Shown here one piece after another: positions 1 to 8,646 of a stretch of DNA of 64,000 bases; positions within the stretch are counted from its first letter, which is position 1, and each line of letters starts with the position of its first letter. Origin of the DNA: Paenibacillus sp. MMS20-IR301. GTDB taxonomy: Bacteria; Bacillota; Bacilli; Paenibacillales; Paenibacillaceae. Under the pieces are notes generated by a model, which worked only from the letters and a program-made list of their open reading frames with translations, was not told where the DNA came from and ran no database searches. A program made the position numbers and the translations under genes. The DNA is taken from NCBI RefSeq assembly GCF_032302195.1, contig NZ_CP135275.1:3782001-3846000 (forward strand). Reading direction: 5' to 3'.

Positions 1-12
1 GGAGATAAAAAA

Positions 13-2613
13 GTGACAATTACACCCCGCCCGCAGCATACTGCACATACTCAGGCTAACCTGCTGTACCAGGAATTCCGCATGGACCAGGTTGCCATGT
101 CCGATCCTTATATCATGAACGGCTTCGCCAAAGAGATTAACTATCTTACCAGCTTTGACCCTGACCGGCTGCTGGCCGGCTTCCGTGAGAACAGAGGACT
201 GCCGAAGAAGGCCGAGAAATATCCGGGCTGGGAGAATACCGAGATCCGCGGGCATACCCTGGGACATTATCTCTCTGCACTGGCTCAGGCTTATACCGGC
301 ACACGGGCTGATGAGCTTGCACTCAGGCTGAAATACCTGCTGGGCGAGCTGGCCTTATGCCAGCATGACAGCGGTTACCTGTCCGCCTTTGATGAGCAGC
401 TGTTTGATAATATCGAGAATAAGCAGCCGGCCTGGGTCCCCTGGTACACCATGCACAAGATTATCGCCGGACTTGTTGCTGTCTATACCGCTACCGGCAA
501 TGAGACTGCCTTTACAGTGGTGAACAAGCTGGGAGACTGGGTATACAGCCGCACTTCTTCCTGGTCAGCCGAGACTCAGGCAACCGTGCTCGCGGTGGAA
601 TACGGCGGAATGAATGACTGCCTCTACGAGCTGTACAAAATCAGCGGTAACGAAAATCACTTAAGCGCCGCCCACAGCTTTGATGAGCTGACACTGTTCA
701 CACCGGTTCATGACGGCAGGGATATTCTCAAAGGCAAGCATGCCAACACCACCATTCCTAAGTTCCTCGGGGCGCTGAACCGCTACCGGACACTCGGGGA
801 CAGCGAAGTATTCTATCTGGAAGCTGCCCGGCAGTTCTGGGATATGGTTGTCCGCCATCACAGCTACATTACCGGAGGCAACAGCGAATGGGAGCATTTC
901 GGTGATCCGGATATGCTGGACCGGGAACGCTCTAACTTCACGGCGGAAACCTGCAATACCTATAACATGCTGAAGCTGACACGTGAATTGTTCAAAATCA
1001 CCGGAGACGCCAAATATGCCGACTTCTATGAGAATACGTTCCTGAATGCGATCTTATCCTCACAGCACCCGCATACCGGCATGACCATGTACTTCCAGCC
1101 GATGGCAACGGGATATTTCAAAGTGTACAGCTCACCGTTTGAACATTTCTGGTGCTGCACGGGTACTGGCATGGAGAGCTTCACCAAGCTGAACGACAGC
1201 ATCTACTTCTACGATGCGGCCAGTATTGTGGTTAACCAATACTTCAGCTCCACCCTGCATTCGGCAGATCATGGAGTGAAGCTGAGCCTGTCGGCCAATC
1301 TGACGTACAGCGATACCGTTACTATCACCGTATCTGCCCTGCAGCCCCAGTCTGCCCCGCTGGCCCTGAAGCTGCGCCTTCCGGACTGGCTGGCAGCAGA
1401 GCCGGCAATTCTCCTGAACGGTGAATCTGTACATGCAGCAGTCCACGGGCAATATGCCGTAATCAGCAGAGTCTGGGCAGACGGCGACACCCTGCAGCTG
1501 CAGCTGCCGATGAAGCTGGCTTACTACAATCTGCCGGATGCCCGCCATGTCGTCGCCTTCAAGTACGGGCCTGTCGTACTCAGTGCGGCGCTGGGCCGCA
1601 GCGATCTGGCCGAATCAGCAACAGGGGTTGCTGTCAGCGTGCCGACCCGGAATATGCTGGTGAAGGATTTCATCACCATCGCAGAGGGAGATCCGGAAGC
1701 ATGGCTGGAGCAGCTCGCTGACCGGAGTGTCCGGCTGGAGCAGGATGAGCTGGCCTTCGCCCTGCGGGGTACGGATGAGGACAGACGGCTGGTGTTCACG
1801 CCGCATTACAAGCAGCACAGCGAGCGCTATGGCATCTATTGGCGGCTGGTGGAAGCTGATTCGGCCGAGCTGCAGCAGCATATTCTGCAGGGCAAGCAGC
1901 AGCAGCGGGTGCAGGACGCCACTCTTGACAGCCTGCCGGTCGGCAATGATCAATATGAGCTGGAGCATGGAATTGAGGGAGAGAATACGTCGGTTGCGAC
2001 CTGGGACGGCTACAATATCCGCAAAGCGGAGAACGGCGGCTGGTTCAGCTACCGGCTGAAGGTGGCACCGCAGACTGATAATTTCCTCTCGGTTACCTAT
2101 TTCTCCGGCAGCAACGGCAAAGAAATTGCGATTTATGTGGACGGAGAGCTGCTGGCCAGCGAAATCCTTCATACCGATCAGCCGCGTAGCTTCTACAACC
2201 GGAGCTATCTTATTCCGGCAGCAAGCATTGGCAGCAAGACGGAAGCAGAAGTTAAATTCGTCATTCCGGGACAGGAGAACGGGATCTTCGATCTGCTGCG
2301 CATGATGACCGGATACGATCAGGATGCAGGACTGCAGGAGCTCAGCTTTAGTGAAGGAACCCTCTCGGCTCCGTTCAAGAGCAGTGCAACTGCCTACTCC
2401 CTGACTGTTCCGCAGGCATCCGGCAGTGTGCAGCTGAACGTTGCGCCTGCACACAAAAACGCCCTGGTCTACGTAAACGGAACGCTGATCGAGGATTCAC
2501 TCCCGCGTGAAATCAAGCTGCCGGAGACAGGCGGCACGGAGCTGACGCTTACCGTCAAGGCGGAGGATCATGTAACGGAACAGGAATACACGGTTACACT
2601 AATCAAGGAATAG
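13..2613 (+). CDS. GH127-type beta-L-arabinofuranosidase (DUF1680)
   Basis: Likely cytoplasmic retaining glycosidase releasing beta-L-arabinofuranose; no signal peptide is visible. The 866-aa protein carries the family's Zn-cysteine cluster: E312-T-C314 and the paired C381-C382 in the motif FWCCTGTG, where the first of the paired cysteines is the nucleophile in characterised GH127 enzymes; E292 or E294 is the likely acid/base. An (alpha/alpha)6 barrel occupies roughly residues 20-420, followed by beta-sandwich domains; about residues 775-866 look like a cadherin-like beta-sandwich module, unusual for the core family. The start is GTG at 13 with GGAG at 1-4. Genes upstream lie outside the window. 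GH146 (same DUF1680 clan) is the main alternative, so the substrate linkage is inferred. Confidence 0.85.
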   Translation: MTITPRPQHTAHTQANLLYQEFRMDQVAMSDPYIMNGFAKEINYLTSFDPDRLLAGFRENRGLPKKAEKYPGWENTEIRGHTLGHYLSALAQAYTGTRADELALRLKYLLGELALCQHDSGYLSAFDEQLFDNIENKQPAWVPWYTMHKIIAGLVAVYTATGNETAFTVVNKLGDWVYSRTSSWSAETQATVLAVEYGGMNDCLYELYKISGNENHLSAAHSFDELTLFTPVHDGRDILKGKHANTTIPKFLGALNRYRTLGDSEVFYLEAARQFWDMVVRHHSYITGGNSEWEHFGDPDMLDRERSNFTAETCNTYNMLKLTRELFKITGDAKYADFYENTFLNAILSSQHPHTGMTMYFQPMATGYFKVYSSPFEHFWCCTGTGMESFTKLNDSIYFYDAASIVVNQYFSSTLHSADHGVKLSLSANLTYSDTVTITVSALQPQSAPLALKLRLPDWLAAEPAILLNGESVHAAVHGQYAVISRVWADGDTLQLQLPMKLAYYNLPDARHVVAFKYGPVVLSAALGRSDLAESATGVAVSVPTRNMLVKDFITIAEGDPEAWLEQLADRSVRLEQDELAFALRGTDEDRRLVFTPHYKQHSERYGIYWRLVEADSAELQQHILQGKQQQRVQDATLDSLPVGNDQYELEHGIEGENTSVATWDGYNIRKAENGGWFSYRLKVAPQTDNFLSVTYFSGSNGKEIAIYVDGELLASEILHTDQPRSFYNRSYLIPAASIGSKTEAEVKFVIPGQENGIFDLLRMMTGYDQDAGLQELSFSEGTLSAPFKSSATAYSLTVPQASGSVQLNVAPAHKNALVYVNGTLIEDSLPREIKLPETGGTELTLTVKAEDHVTEQEYTVTLIKE

Positions 2614-2778
2614 AGGCTGCGCACATCCGGCTCACGGTAATCCGGCCAGCACAGGCTCAGGCTCCCCATACAGTACAGGCAGTAACACGAAAGCCTGTCA
2701 CTGCATGGGGAGTTTGTATTTGGACGCCCAGAGCCTTACCTTGCCGCAAGCGGAAAAGGCAGCGCTGCCGTTAAACAG

Positions 2779-2808
2779 CAAAAACCGCACGGGAATCATC
2801 CCGTACGG
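2779..2808 (-). terminator. Intrinsic terminator of the serine hydrolase gene
   Basis: On the minus strand an imperfect stem CCGTACGGGA / TCCCGTGCGG with a 4-nt loop is followed directly by TTTTT. It lies just past the stop codon at 2826. Confidence 0.75.
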
Positions 2809-2825
2809 CTCCGCTGTACTGCCTG

Positions 2826-4001
2826 TTACAAGCTGCTGAACACGATGTTGCGCAGCTTGCGGGTAACCGGCATTGTGCCGGCATCCTTCTTCTGGACCAT
2901 GAAGAGAATGGTCAGTCCATCCTGCGGGCTGTTCGTGAAATATGCCCCAAGCCAGCCGTCCCAGCCGTATTCGCCTTGGCCGCCCAAGCATCCGGCCTGG
3001 CCGGGATTAGTCATAATCCGCATCTGGTTGCCGTAGCTGTGGCCGCAGAGGGAGTGCCATGAATCGAAGCCCTGCTGCTGCCAGGCTGTTAATCCTGCAG
3101 ACGTCATATACTGTACGGTTCTAGGCTTAAGCAGCTGTACACCATTCAGGCTGCCCTGATTCATCAGCATCGTCGTGAATTTGGCCGCATCATCAATCGT
3201 GGACACAAGGCCCGCTCCGCCCGATTCAAAGACAGCTTCCCGGTCCATCTGACAGTGGACACCCAGATGGCTGTCGGTATACAGCTTCAATCCGGCTTCC
3301 TTGTCCTCCTGATAGATATTCGCCAGGCGGCTCCGCTTCTCTTCCGGCAGCGAGAATCCGGTATCCTGCATGCCGAGCGGACCGAATATTTCTTTGGCCA
3401 GAAATTCACTGTACCGCATTCCGCTTACAGCTTCCACAATGGCTCCCAGAACGTCTGCCGACGTTCCGTATTGCCAGGAGGAACCCGGTTCAAAGGAAAG
3501 AGGGCCTTCGCCCAGCCGGTTAGCGAACTCCAGGGTGCTCATCGGATTGTCCCCGTTCAGCCGGCTGCTGAGCTCCTGGAATAAGGCATCGGCATACTGT
3601 CCGGCTTTGTCGGTTCCGCCGTAAGTCAGTCCGGAGGTCATGTTCAGCAGATCATGAATATCTACCTCACGGCTGACCGGCACCAGCTCGCCGTTCTTTT
3701 CTGCCTGCTGGTTCTTGAACCCGGGAATATAACGGCTGACCGGATCAAACAGATCAATAGCGCCGCGCTCCAGCAGCATCATCACTGCAGTCGCTGTAAC
3801 CGGCTTCGTCATCGAATACAGCCGGAATATGGAATCCCTTGTTATCCGGCGGCCTGCTTCGATGTCCGCGAAGCCGTCTTCATGGTAGAACACCTCCCGG
3901 CCGTCCTTGATAATCATGAAGTTCGCGCCGGCGATTTCCTTGTTGCTGATGCTTGTCTTAAGTGTTTTTTGAAGCAGTTGAATTGCAGTAGGTTCCAGCA
4001 T
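2826..4001 (-). CDS. Beta-lactamase-family serine hydrolase (class C-like)
   Basis: 391-aa penicillin-binding/esterase-fold hydrolase. The nucleophile motif SxxK is S63-M-T-K66 and a tyrosine motif YGT follows around residue 178. No signal peptide or transmembrane helix is evident, so it is likely cytoplasmic, which argues for an esterase or peptidase role rather than secreted antibiotic resistance. Start ATG at 4001 has AAGGAG about 8 nt upstream. It is transcribed away from the AraC regulator at 4219 across a region with a cre-like site, suggesting that the regulator and carbon catabolite control act on this gene. True substrate cannot be read from sequence. Confidence 0.85.
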   Translation of the reverse strand: MLEPTAIQLLQKTLKTSISNKEIAGANFMIIKDGREVFYHEDGFADIEAGRRITRDSIFRLYSMTKPVTATAVMMLLERGAIDLFDPVSRYIPGFKNQQAEKNGELVPVSREVDIHDLLNMTSGLTYGGTDKAGQYADALFQELSSRLNGDNPMSTLEFANRLGEGPLSFEPGSSWQYGTSADVLGAIVEAVSGMRYSEFLAKEIFGPLGMQDTGFSLPEEKRSRLANIYQEDKEAGLKLYTDSHLGVHCQMDREAVFESGGAGLVSTIDDAAKFTTMLMNQGSLNGVQLLKPRTVQYMTSAGLTAWQQQGFDSWHSLCGHSYGNQMRIMTNPGQAGCLGGQGEYGWDGWLGAYFTNSPQDGLTILFMVQKKDAGTMPVTRKLRNIVFSSL

Positions 4002-4049
4002 GGGTCTTAAATCTCCTTCTCCGGTTAAATTCAGTTCAATTCTGTAGAA

Positions 4050-4063
4050 TGTAAACGATTGCT
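4050..4063. promoter_or_regulatory. Candidate cre (CcpA) site
   Basis: TGTAAACGATTGCT matches the catabolite-responsive element consensus TGWAARCGYTWNCW at 13 of 14 positions by eye. It sits in the 217-bp divergent region between the serine hydrolase and the AraC gene, 49 bp upstream of the hydrolase start. Confidence 0.5.
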
Positions 4064-4218
4064 ATAGAAAATACTAATCATTTTCCGGCAGATTGTATAG
4101 AGCCCGGGGCACGAAATCTTTACAGCCGTATGATAACAGATCAGGATGCACGGCTTTACTTCATAGCGTAATTACGAAATAATTAATCTATTAACTGTAG
4201 AATTAAGGAGAACTGCCA

Positions 4219-5073
4219 ATGACTGCCTTCGAGCTGAATGTAGATAAGCCGGTAACGCTGGAGATGACAGGCAAGTTCGTCGCCCCCTCTGCAGACTGGA
4301 TACATCTTAGCCGGATTTTGCATGATTATGAGCTGATTGTCATGACTGAGGGTGTGCTCTATCTGGCCGGTGACAGCCAGCAGTTCGCAGTCTCCAAAGG
4401 AGAATATCTGCTCCTCCCGCCGCTGACCAAGCAATACGGATATAAGTCCTCTGAATGCAGCTTCTATTGGCTGCACTTTCAGCCTGTGAGCAGCATCCAA
4501 GTTGCAGATTCTGCCGCCTGTACCTATGATAAGGGCGATAACCGCATTCTGCTGCCCCAATCCGGCACACTCCGCAGTCTGGAGAAGATCATTGTCATGA
4601 TGAAGCAGCTGCAGGATTCGGTCAGGAACTACAACCAGGATACACTGAACAGCTATATGTCTACTGTAATCCTGTGCGAGCTGTACAACCAGTGCTGTGA
4701 TACGAATGCTGATCAGCTCAAGAAGACGAAGCAGGAGCAGCTCTACAACGATGTTGTAGACTATATCAAATGGAGCCGCAGCGAGCATATCAAAGTGTCG
4801 CAAATCGCCGACTACTTCGGCTACAATGCGAAATATCTCTCTCATCTGTTCACGGTCATCTCCGGGATCTCCCTGAAGCAATACATCCTGCAGCAGAAGA
4901 TGGAGCTGGCTAAGTATTTATTGACCGACACCAACCAGAACATCAGCGAGGTCTCTCTGCAGCTCGGCTACAAGGATTGCCATAATTTCATGAAATCGTT
5001 CAAAAAAATCGTCGGCCTCACCCCCACCGACTTCCGCAATGCCTATGCCAAACGCCTGCTGTTCTATAAATAA
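4219..5073 (+). CDS. AraC-family transcriptional regulator
   Basis: 284-aa regulator. Residues about 15-90 look like a cupin/AraC ligand-binding domain, and about 185-280 form the double helix-turn-helix; the C-terminal signature (ISEVSLQLGYKD...FMKSFKKIVGLTPTDFR) is typical. Start ATG at 4219 follows AAGGAG at 4205-4210. It is divergent from the serine hydrolase, the probable target. A terminator follows at 5146-5178. Inducer unknown; sugar sensing is the family norm. Confidence 0.9.
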   Translation: MTAFELNVDKPVTLEMTGKFVAPSADWIHLSRILHDYELIVMTEGVLYLAGDSQQFAVSKGEYLLLPPLTKQYGYKSSECSFYWLHFQPVSSIQVADSAACTYDKGDNRILLPQSGTLRSLEKIIVMMKQLQDSVRNYNQDTLNSYMSTVILCELYNQCCDTNADQLKKTKQEQLYNDVVDYIKWSRSEHIKVSQIADYFGYNAKYLSHLFTVISGISLKQYILQQKMELAKYLLTDTNQNISEVSLQLGYKDCHNFMKSFKKIVGLTPTDFRNAYAKRLLFYK

Positions 5074-5145
5074 ATGAACGGCTGCAGGAATAATGTCCCG
5101 TTACTACTACACTAACTTACTCCGCAACCGTTCAGTGGATGCTTT

Positions 5146-5178
5146 TCTCCATCTGAAGCCGGCTGTGGAGATTTTTTT
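5146..5178 (+). terminator. Intrinsic terminator after the AraC gene
   Basis: TCTCCA (5146-5151) pairs with TGGAGA (5166-5171) and is followed by seven T residues (5172-5178). Confidence 0.65.
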
Positions 5179-5186
5179 GTCCGAAA

Positions 5187-5212
5187 TGAACTTTTGGGAC
5201 TGCTGTAAGCTC
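5187..5212 (+). promoter_or_regulatory. Possible ECF-type promoter of the sigma factor operon
   Basis: A TGAACTTTT box, resembling the AAC-containing -35 of ECF promoters, stands 41 bp upstream of the sigma factor start. The -10 element is not clear, so autoregulation is only a suggestion. Confidence 0.25.
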
Positions 5213-5235
5213 TTATCTAGGAGAGAGGTGAGAAT

Positions 5236-5829
5236 ATGAATGTAAGCCGTCTGGTCAGACAGGCCCAGAAAGGCAATAAGGAGGCTCTATTACAGCTGAT
5301 TTTGGCCGAGCAGGACGCTTATTACCGCCTGGCTTACAGCTACATGAGGAATGAGCAGGATGCAATGGATGTCATGGAGGATATGATCGTGACCTTATAC
5401 GAGAAGCTGGATCAGCTGAACAAAAGCGAAGCCTTCTACTGCTGGAGCAAAACCATTCTCGTGAACCGCTGTAAAACAGTCCTCCGCAAACAGCAGCAGC
5501 ATCTTCCTTTGGGTGAAGAGGAAAGCGCGCTTGCGGTGGCTGCCTGGACAGAGGATAATCCCTACCGCCATACCGAGTCGGAGCTGGATCTGTCCGTGCT
5601 GCTCGCTCATCTGAACCCGCAGCAGCGGGAAGCAATTGAGCTCCGCTACGTCCATGATCTTCCCTATCAGACAATTGCCGAGATGACCGATGCGCCGGTC
5701 GGCACCATTAAATCAAGAATCTCGCTGGGCATACAGAAGCTCAAAACCATGATCGGAGGTGACCGTTATGAAGACAGTGGAGGAGAGAATCCAGGAGTAC
5801 CAGAAGGTGATGACGCCATCAGAACTTGA
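5236..5829 (+). CDS. RNA polymerase sigma factor, ECF sigma-70 family
   Basis: 197-aa sigma factor. Region sigma2 occupies about residues 5-80 and sigma4 about 110-165, with the HTH segment IAEMTDAPVGTIKSRI. There is no sigma1 or sigma3, as expected for ECF members. Start ATG at 5236 follows AGGAGAGAGG. The last 62 nt overlap the next gene in another frame, so the C-terminal tail (about residues 176-197) is constrained by the overlap. The partner at 5768 is a DUF4179-type membrane protein, the usual anti-sigma/sensor arrangement in Paenibacillus and Clostridia. Signal unknown. Confidence 0.9.
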   Translation: MNVSRLVRQAQKGNKEALLQLILAEQDAYYRLAYSYMRNEQDAMDVMEDMIVTLYEKLDQLNKSEAFYCWSKTILVNRCKTVLRKQQQHLPLGEEESALAVAAWTEDNPYRHTESELDLSVLLAHLNPQQREAIELRYVHDLPYQTIAEMTDAPVGTIKSRISLGIQKLKTMIGGDRYEDSGGENPGVPEGDDAIRT

Positions 5830-7066
5830 AGGCAGGCTGCGGAAGGCCCTGGAGGAGGTTCCTTCCAGACGAAGAAGGCCAGCCCGCACCAAAGCCTGGT
5901 TTGCCGCGGCAGCAGCTGCTTGTCTGTTAACATTAGGAGTCTATCAATATCCTGCATTCGCTTATTACGGAGGCAAGCTGTTTAACCGCAGTGAGCTGCA
6001 CTCCTTAAGCTTTGCTGAATTAGCTGGGCAAGGCTACGGGCAAGCTGTCAACAAAAGCAGAACGCTGAAGGATGGCTCTGTGTTCATGATTAACGGAGTC
6101 ATTGCAGATGATAATGCCTTGCTGGTGTATTACAGCGTTCAGCGGCCCTCCGGCTATTACTTCGATGACACCGGGATCATCTATTATGGCCTTGACAGTA
6201 TTGAAGGGTTCCTGACGCATTCCTCCCCGAGCGGAGGAAGCGGCAATTACAGCCAAGACAAAACCCGGTTTGACGGCGTCTATAAGTTTGATCCGGTCAG
6301 CCCCTTCTCCAGAAGCTTAACCCTAACCTTAAGTGCACGGCTGACTACGGGCGAGGTGGCACAATATCCGCTCTCCTTCAAGTATGATCCGAATAAAGCC
6401 ATGCGCAGTATGCTGGCGGAGGATATTTCACAAGCCGTTCCGGTGGATCAGGGAGAGCTCCGCTATGACACGATTACAGCCTCCCCTACCTCAACCGTGG
6501 TGAAAGGTCATTATGAGCTGGAGAACGGGGAATTCCCGAGATTTGCCGGTGACACCAGGCTTTACGTGAACGGGAAGGAGCTGAAATTATGGGAGATGCG
6601 TTCAAGCCTGGTATCAGGCAAAAAGGCATTTGAAATTGAATTTGATGTGCTGCCGGCCGGCCGGATCAAGACTGTAGAGCTTGTACTCGTAAATTTCAGC
6701 GGATATGAGCGGGTAGACCAGCCTATCTCTCTGGCCGCACCATCGGACCGCTCCATACCAGTCGGGCCTGAGAAACTCTGGATCCGCAGCGTCACTCGTA
6801 CCGCTGCAGGCTACGATGTCGTAATAGCCAGGAAACAGTTCACCTTCCCGGAGACGGAATCGCTGGCAGTTCAGGCCGGCGGCAAGACCGTTCCGGTAGC
6901 TGCTATATCCCCGGCCCGGCCGTGGGATCTGAAGAACGGCAACATACTGTGGGAGCAGACCTATTCCTTCAACACGGCAGATGTACCGCAATTCCTGCTG
7001 CTGGAGGGTTACAGTTATATCAAATCCTATAATAAGAGCATCACAATTCCAGTAGGGGACAAATAA
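5768..7066 (+). CDS. DUF4179-type membrane protein, probable anti-sigma factor
   Basis: 432-aa protein: a basic cytoplasmic N-terminus of about 40 residues, one transmembrane helix (about residues 43-62, AAAAACLLTLGVYQYPAF), then a large extracytoplasmic beta-rich region with the DUF4179 pattern. It should bind and restrain the sigma factor encoded immediately upstream. The start ATG at 5768 is preferred because GGAGGT at 5755-5760 sits 7 nt upstream; the GTG at 5759 overlaps that ribosome binding site. The 62-nt overlap with the sigma gene implies coupled translation. No regulated intramembrane proteolysis site can be named from sequence. Confidence 0.8.
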   Translation: MKTVEERIQEYQKVMTPSELEGRLRKALEEVPSRRRRPARTKAWFAAAAAACLLTLGVYQYPAFAYYGGKLFNRSELHSLSFAELAGQGYGQAVNKSRTLKDGSVFMINGVIADDNALLVYYSVQRPSGYYFDDTGIIYYGLDSIEGFLTHSSPSGGSGNYSQDKTRFDGVYKFDPVSPFSRSLTLTLSARLTTGEVAQYPLSFKYDPNKAMRSMLAEDISQAVPVDQGELRYDTITASPTSTVVKGHYELENGEFPRFAGDTRLYVNGKELKLWEMRSSLVSGKKAFEIEFDVLPAGRIKTVELVLVNFSGYERVDQPISLAAPSDRSIPVGPEKLWIRSVTRTAAGYDVVIARKQFTFPETESLAVQAGGKTVPVAAISPARPWDLKNGNILWEQTYSFNTADVPQFLLLEGYSYIKSYNKSITIPVGDK

Positions 7067-7170
7067 TAACAGTAGATATGGGGATGCGATACAGTTGGTT
7101 TGTTGCTGGCTGACAGAGTCGCCGCTGGAAGGAAGAAGATTGCTCAGTTCACGCTGAGCAGGCATGAATT

Positions 7171-7568
7171 GTTGTACGTTATACAACTCGGATGCCTATA
7201 TACACGGGTGCTCGGGAGGATTGTTGTACGAAATGCAAGAATTTTGCCGCTGAACCACCCTGGTGGAGGAGAAATACTGCATTTCTTACAACAATCTGCG
7301 ATTTTGGGCTGATATGATGAGCAAATTGTTGTATTATGTGCAGGATTCAGCGTCAGGGCGGTAATTTGGGGAACACAGGCGGCAGATAACTGCATTTCAT
7401 ACAATTAAAAGCCCGCTAACAACCGGATTTACTCCGTTAAGTGTATTCTGTACAGCTATAAATAGCGTAAGGAGCTTCTATTGGGTGATGAGGCCGAAAT
7501 AATTGTACAGAATGCAATTATCCTGCTTACCGTGCTACAAATGGTGACTTTAGCTGTATGAAATACAG
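7171..7568. repeat. Array of eight dyad repeats, 50-62 bp apart, in a gene-free region
   Basis: This 590-bp gap (7067-7656) lies between convergent genes. It contains eight copies of an interrupted palindrome, approximately YTGTAYGAAATRCAR: 7171-7187, 7224-7238, 7277-7292 (reverse), 7329-7343, 7390-7405 (reverse), 7442-7455 (reverse), 7503-7517 and 7554-7568. Midpoints are spaced 52, 54, 51, 62, 50, 62 and 51 bp. Copies 1 and 8 have perfect 6-bp arms (GTTGTA/TACAAC and CTGTAT/ATACAG). Short reading frames here (7100-7312 plus, 7144-7404 minus) contain the repeats and show no coding character. Function unknown. Confidence 0.75.
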
Positions 7569-7600
7569 TTAACACTTCGCCGGCACCAGCAAAGCGCACA

Positions 7601-7636
7601 AATATCCCGCAACCCCTGGCAGGGGAGCGGGATATT
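7601..7636 (-). terminator. Strong hairpin after the arabinan operon
   Basis: AATATCCCGC pairs with GCGGGATATT, with an inner CCCCT/AGGGG stem. It lies 20 nt past the stop codon of the GH43 gene. The T tract on the minus strand is weak, so it may act as a 3' stabiliser or terminator. Confidence 0.6.
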
Positions 7637-7656
7637 CGCGTGTCCGGCAGGCGGCT

Positions 7657-8622
7657 TTACTTCCCGCCATCCTTCACCGGCACACCGAAGTCCGGAGTGC
7701 CGTCTTCGTTCCAGTGCAGACGCTGGGCCCGGGTATGACGGTTCGGATCATACAGCGGATCACCGGTGATCTCCTTATAGTTGCGGGCATGATAGATCAG
7801 GACATCCTCACCGTTCTCATCTACGGTGAAGCTGTTGTGGCCCGGGCCGTACTGCCCGTTCTCTTCGCTGGTCTTGAAGACCGGCTCGGGATGCTTGTGC
7901 CAGGAGGCCGCATCCAGCAGATCGCTGTCCTCATCCGCTGTGAGCAGCCCCATACAATAGTTGTAGTCGGTGGCGCTGGCCGAGAAGCTCATGAAGATTT
8001 TGCCGCCCCGCTTGATCACGGCAGCCCCTTCATTCACGCGGAAGCCGATAACCTCCCACGGATACTCCGGAGTAGCGATCATTGTCTGCGGTCCGGTCAG
8101 TGTCCAGCCGTTGGCCATAGCCGAGATATAGAGATTGGAGTTCCCTTCAATCTCCGGGTCCTTTTGCGCCCATACATAATATTGGACGCCCTTATGCTCG
8201 AAGGATGTGGCATCCAGGGCGAAGGATTCCCAGGCAGTTATCATCTGGCCCTTCTCTGCCCATTCTCCTTCGAGCGGATTCGCTGAAGCATTCTCCAGCA
8301 CAAACATGCGGTGGTCGAACAGCCCTTCCTTAGTCTCTGTTGTCCGGGCAGCAGCGAAATAGATATACCATTTCTCATCGATATAATGAATTTCAGGGGC
8401 CCAGATATTGGCGCTGAGCGGGCCACTCTCGTATTTACGCCACGCTACGACAGGCAGCGCCTCTCTTAAGCCTTCGATCGTAGCCGCTCTGCGTACTTCA
8501 ATCCGGTCATATTCCGGTACGGAGGCTGTGAAATAGTAGTATCCGTCACTGTGCTTGTATACCCAGGGATCAGCCCGCTGCTCCACAAGCGGATTATTGT
8601 ACTCTCTATTTGTACTCATCAT
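7657..8622 (-). CDS. GH43 exo-alpha-L-arabinofuranosidase-like
   Basis: 321-aa five-bladed beta-propeller glycosidase with the GH43 triad: base D18 (QRADPW), pKa modulator D137 (ALDATS) and acid E198 (NEGA), plus H262 (GPGHNS). The sequence resembles the subfamily of exo-1,5-alpha-L-arabinofuranosidases (GH43_26-like), though subfamily is a judgement from memory. No signal peptide, so it acts on imported arabino-oligosaccharides. AAGGAG precedes two tandem ATGs (8622 and 8619); the second has better spacing. It is the last gene of the minus-strand arabinan operon. Confidence 0.85.
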   Translation of the reverse strand: MMSTNREYNNPLVEQRADPWVYKHSDGYYYFTASVPEYDRIEVRRAATIEGLREALPVVAWRKYESGPLSANIWAPEIHYIDEKWYIYFAAARTTETKEGLFDHRMFVLENASANPLEGEWAEKGQMITAWESFALDATSFEHKGVQYYVWAQKDPEIEGNSNLYISAMANGWTLTGPQTMIATPEYPWEVIGFRVNEGAAVIKRGGKIFMSFSASATDYNYCMGLLTADEDSDLLDAASWHKHPEPVFKTSEENGQYGPGHNSFTVDENGEDVLIYHARNYKEITGDPLYDPNRHTRAQRLHWNEDGTPDFGVPVKDGGK

Positions 8623-8646
8623 GGTTTCTCCTTTGATCTGAACTTT

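Noticed and set aside
1615..2454. 279-aa minus-strand frame inside the GH127 gene
   Set aside because: Antisense to a well-supported gene, no ribosome binding site, no family-like motifs.
7100..7404. Short frames 7100-7312 (plus) and 7144-7404 (minus)
   Set aside because: Both consist largely of the dyad repeats and have no convincing start signals.
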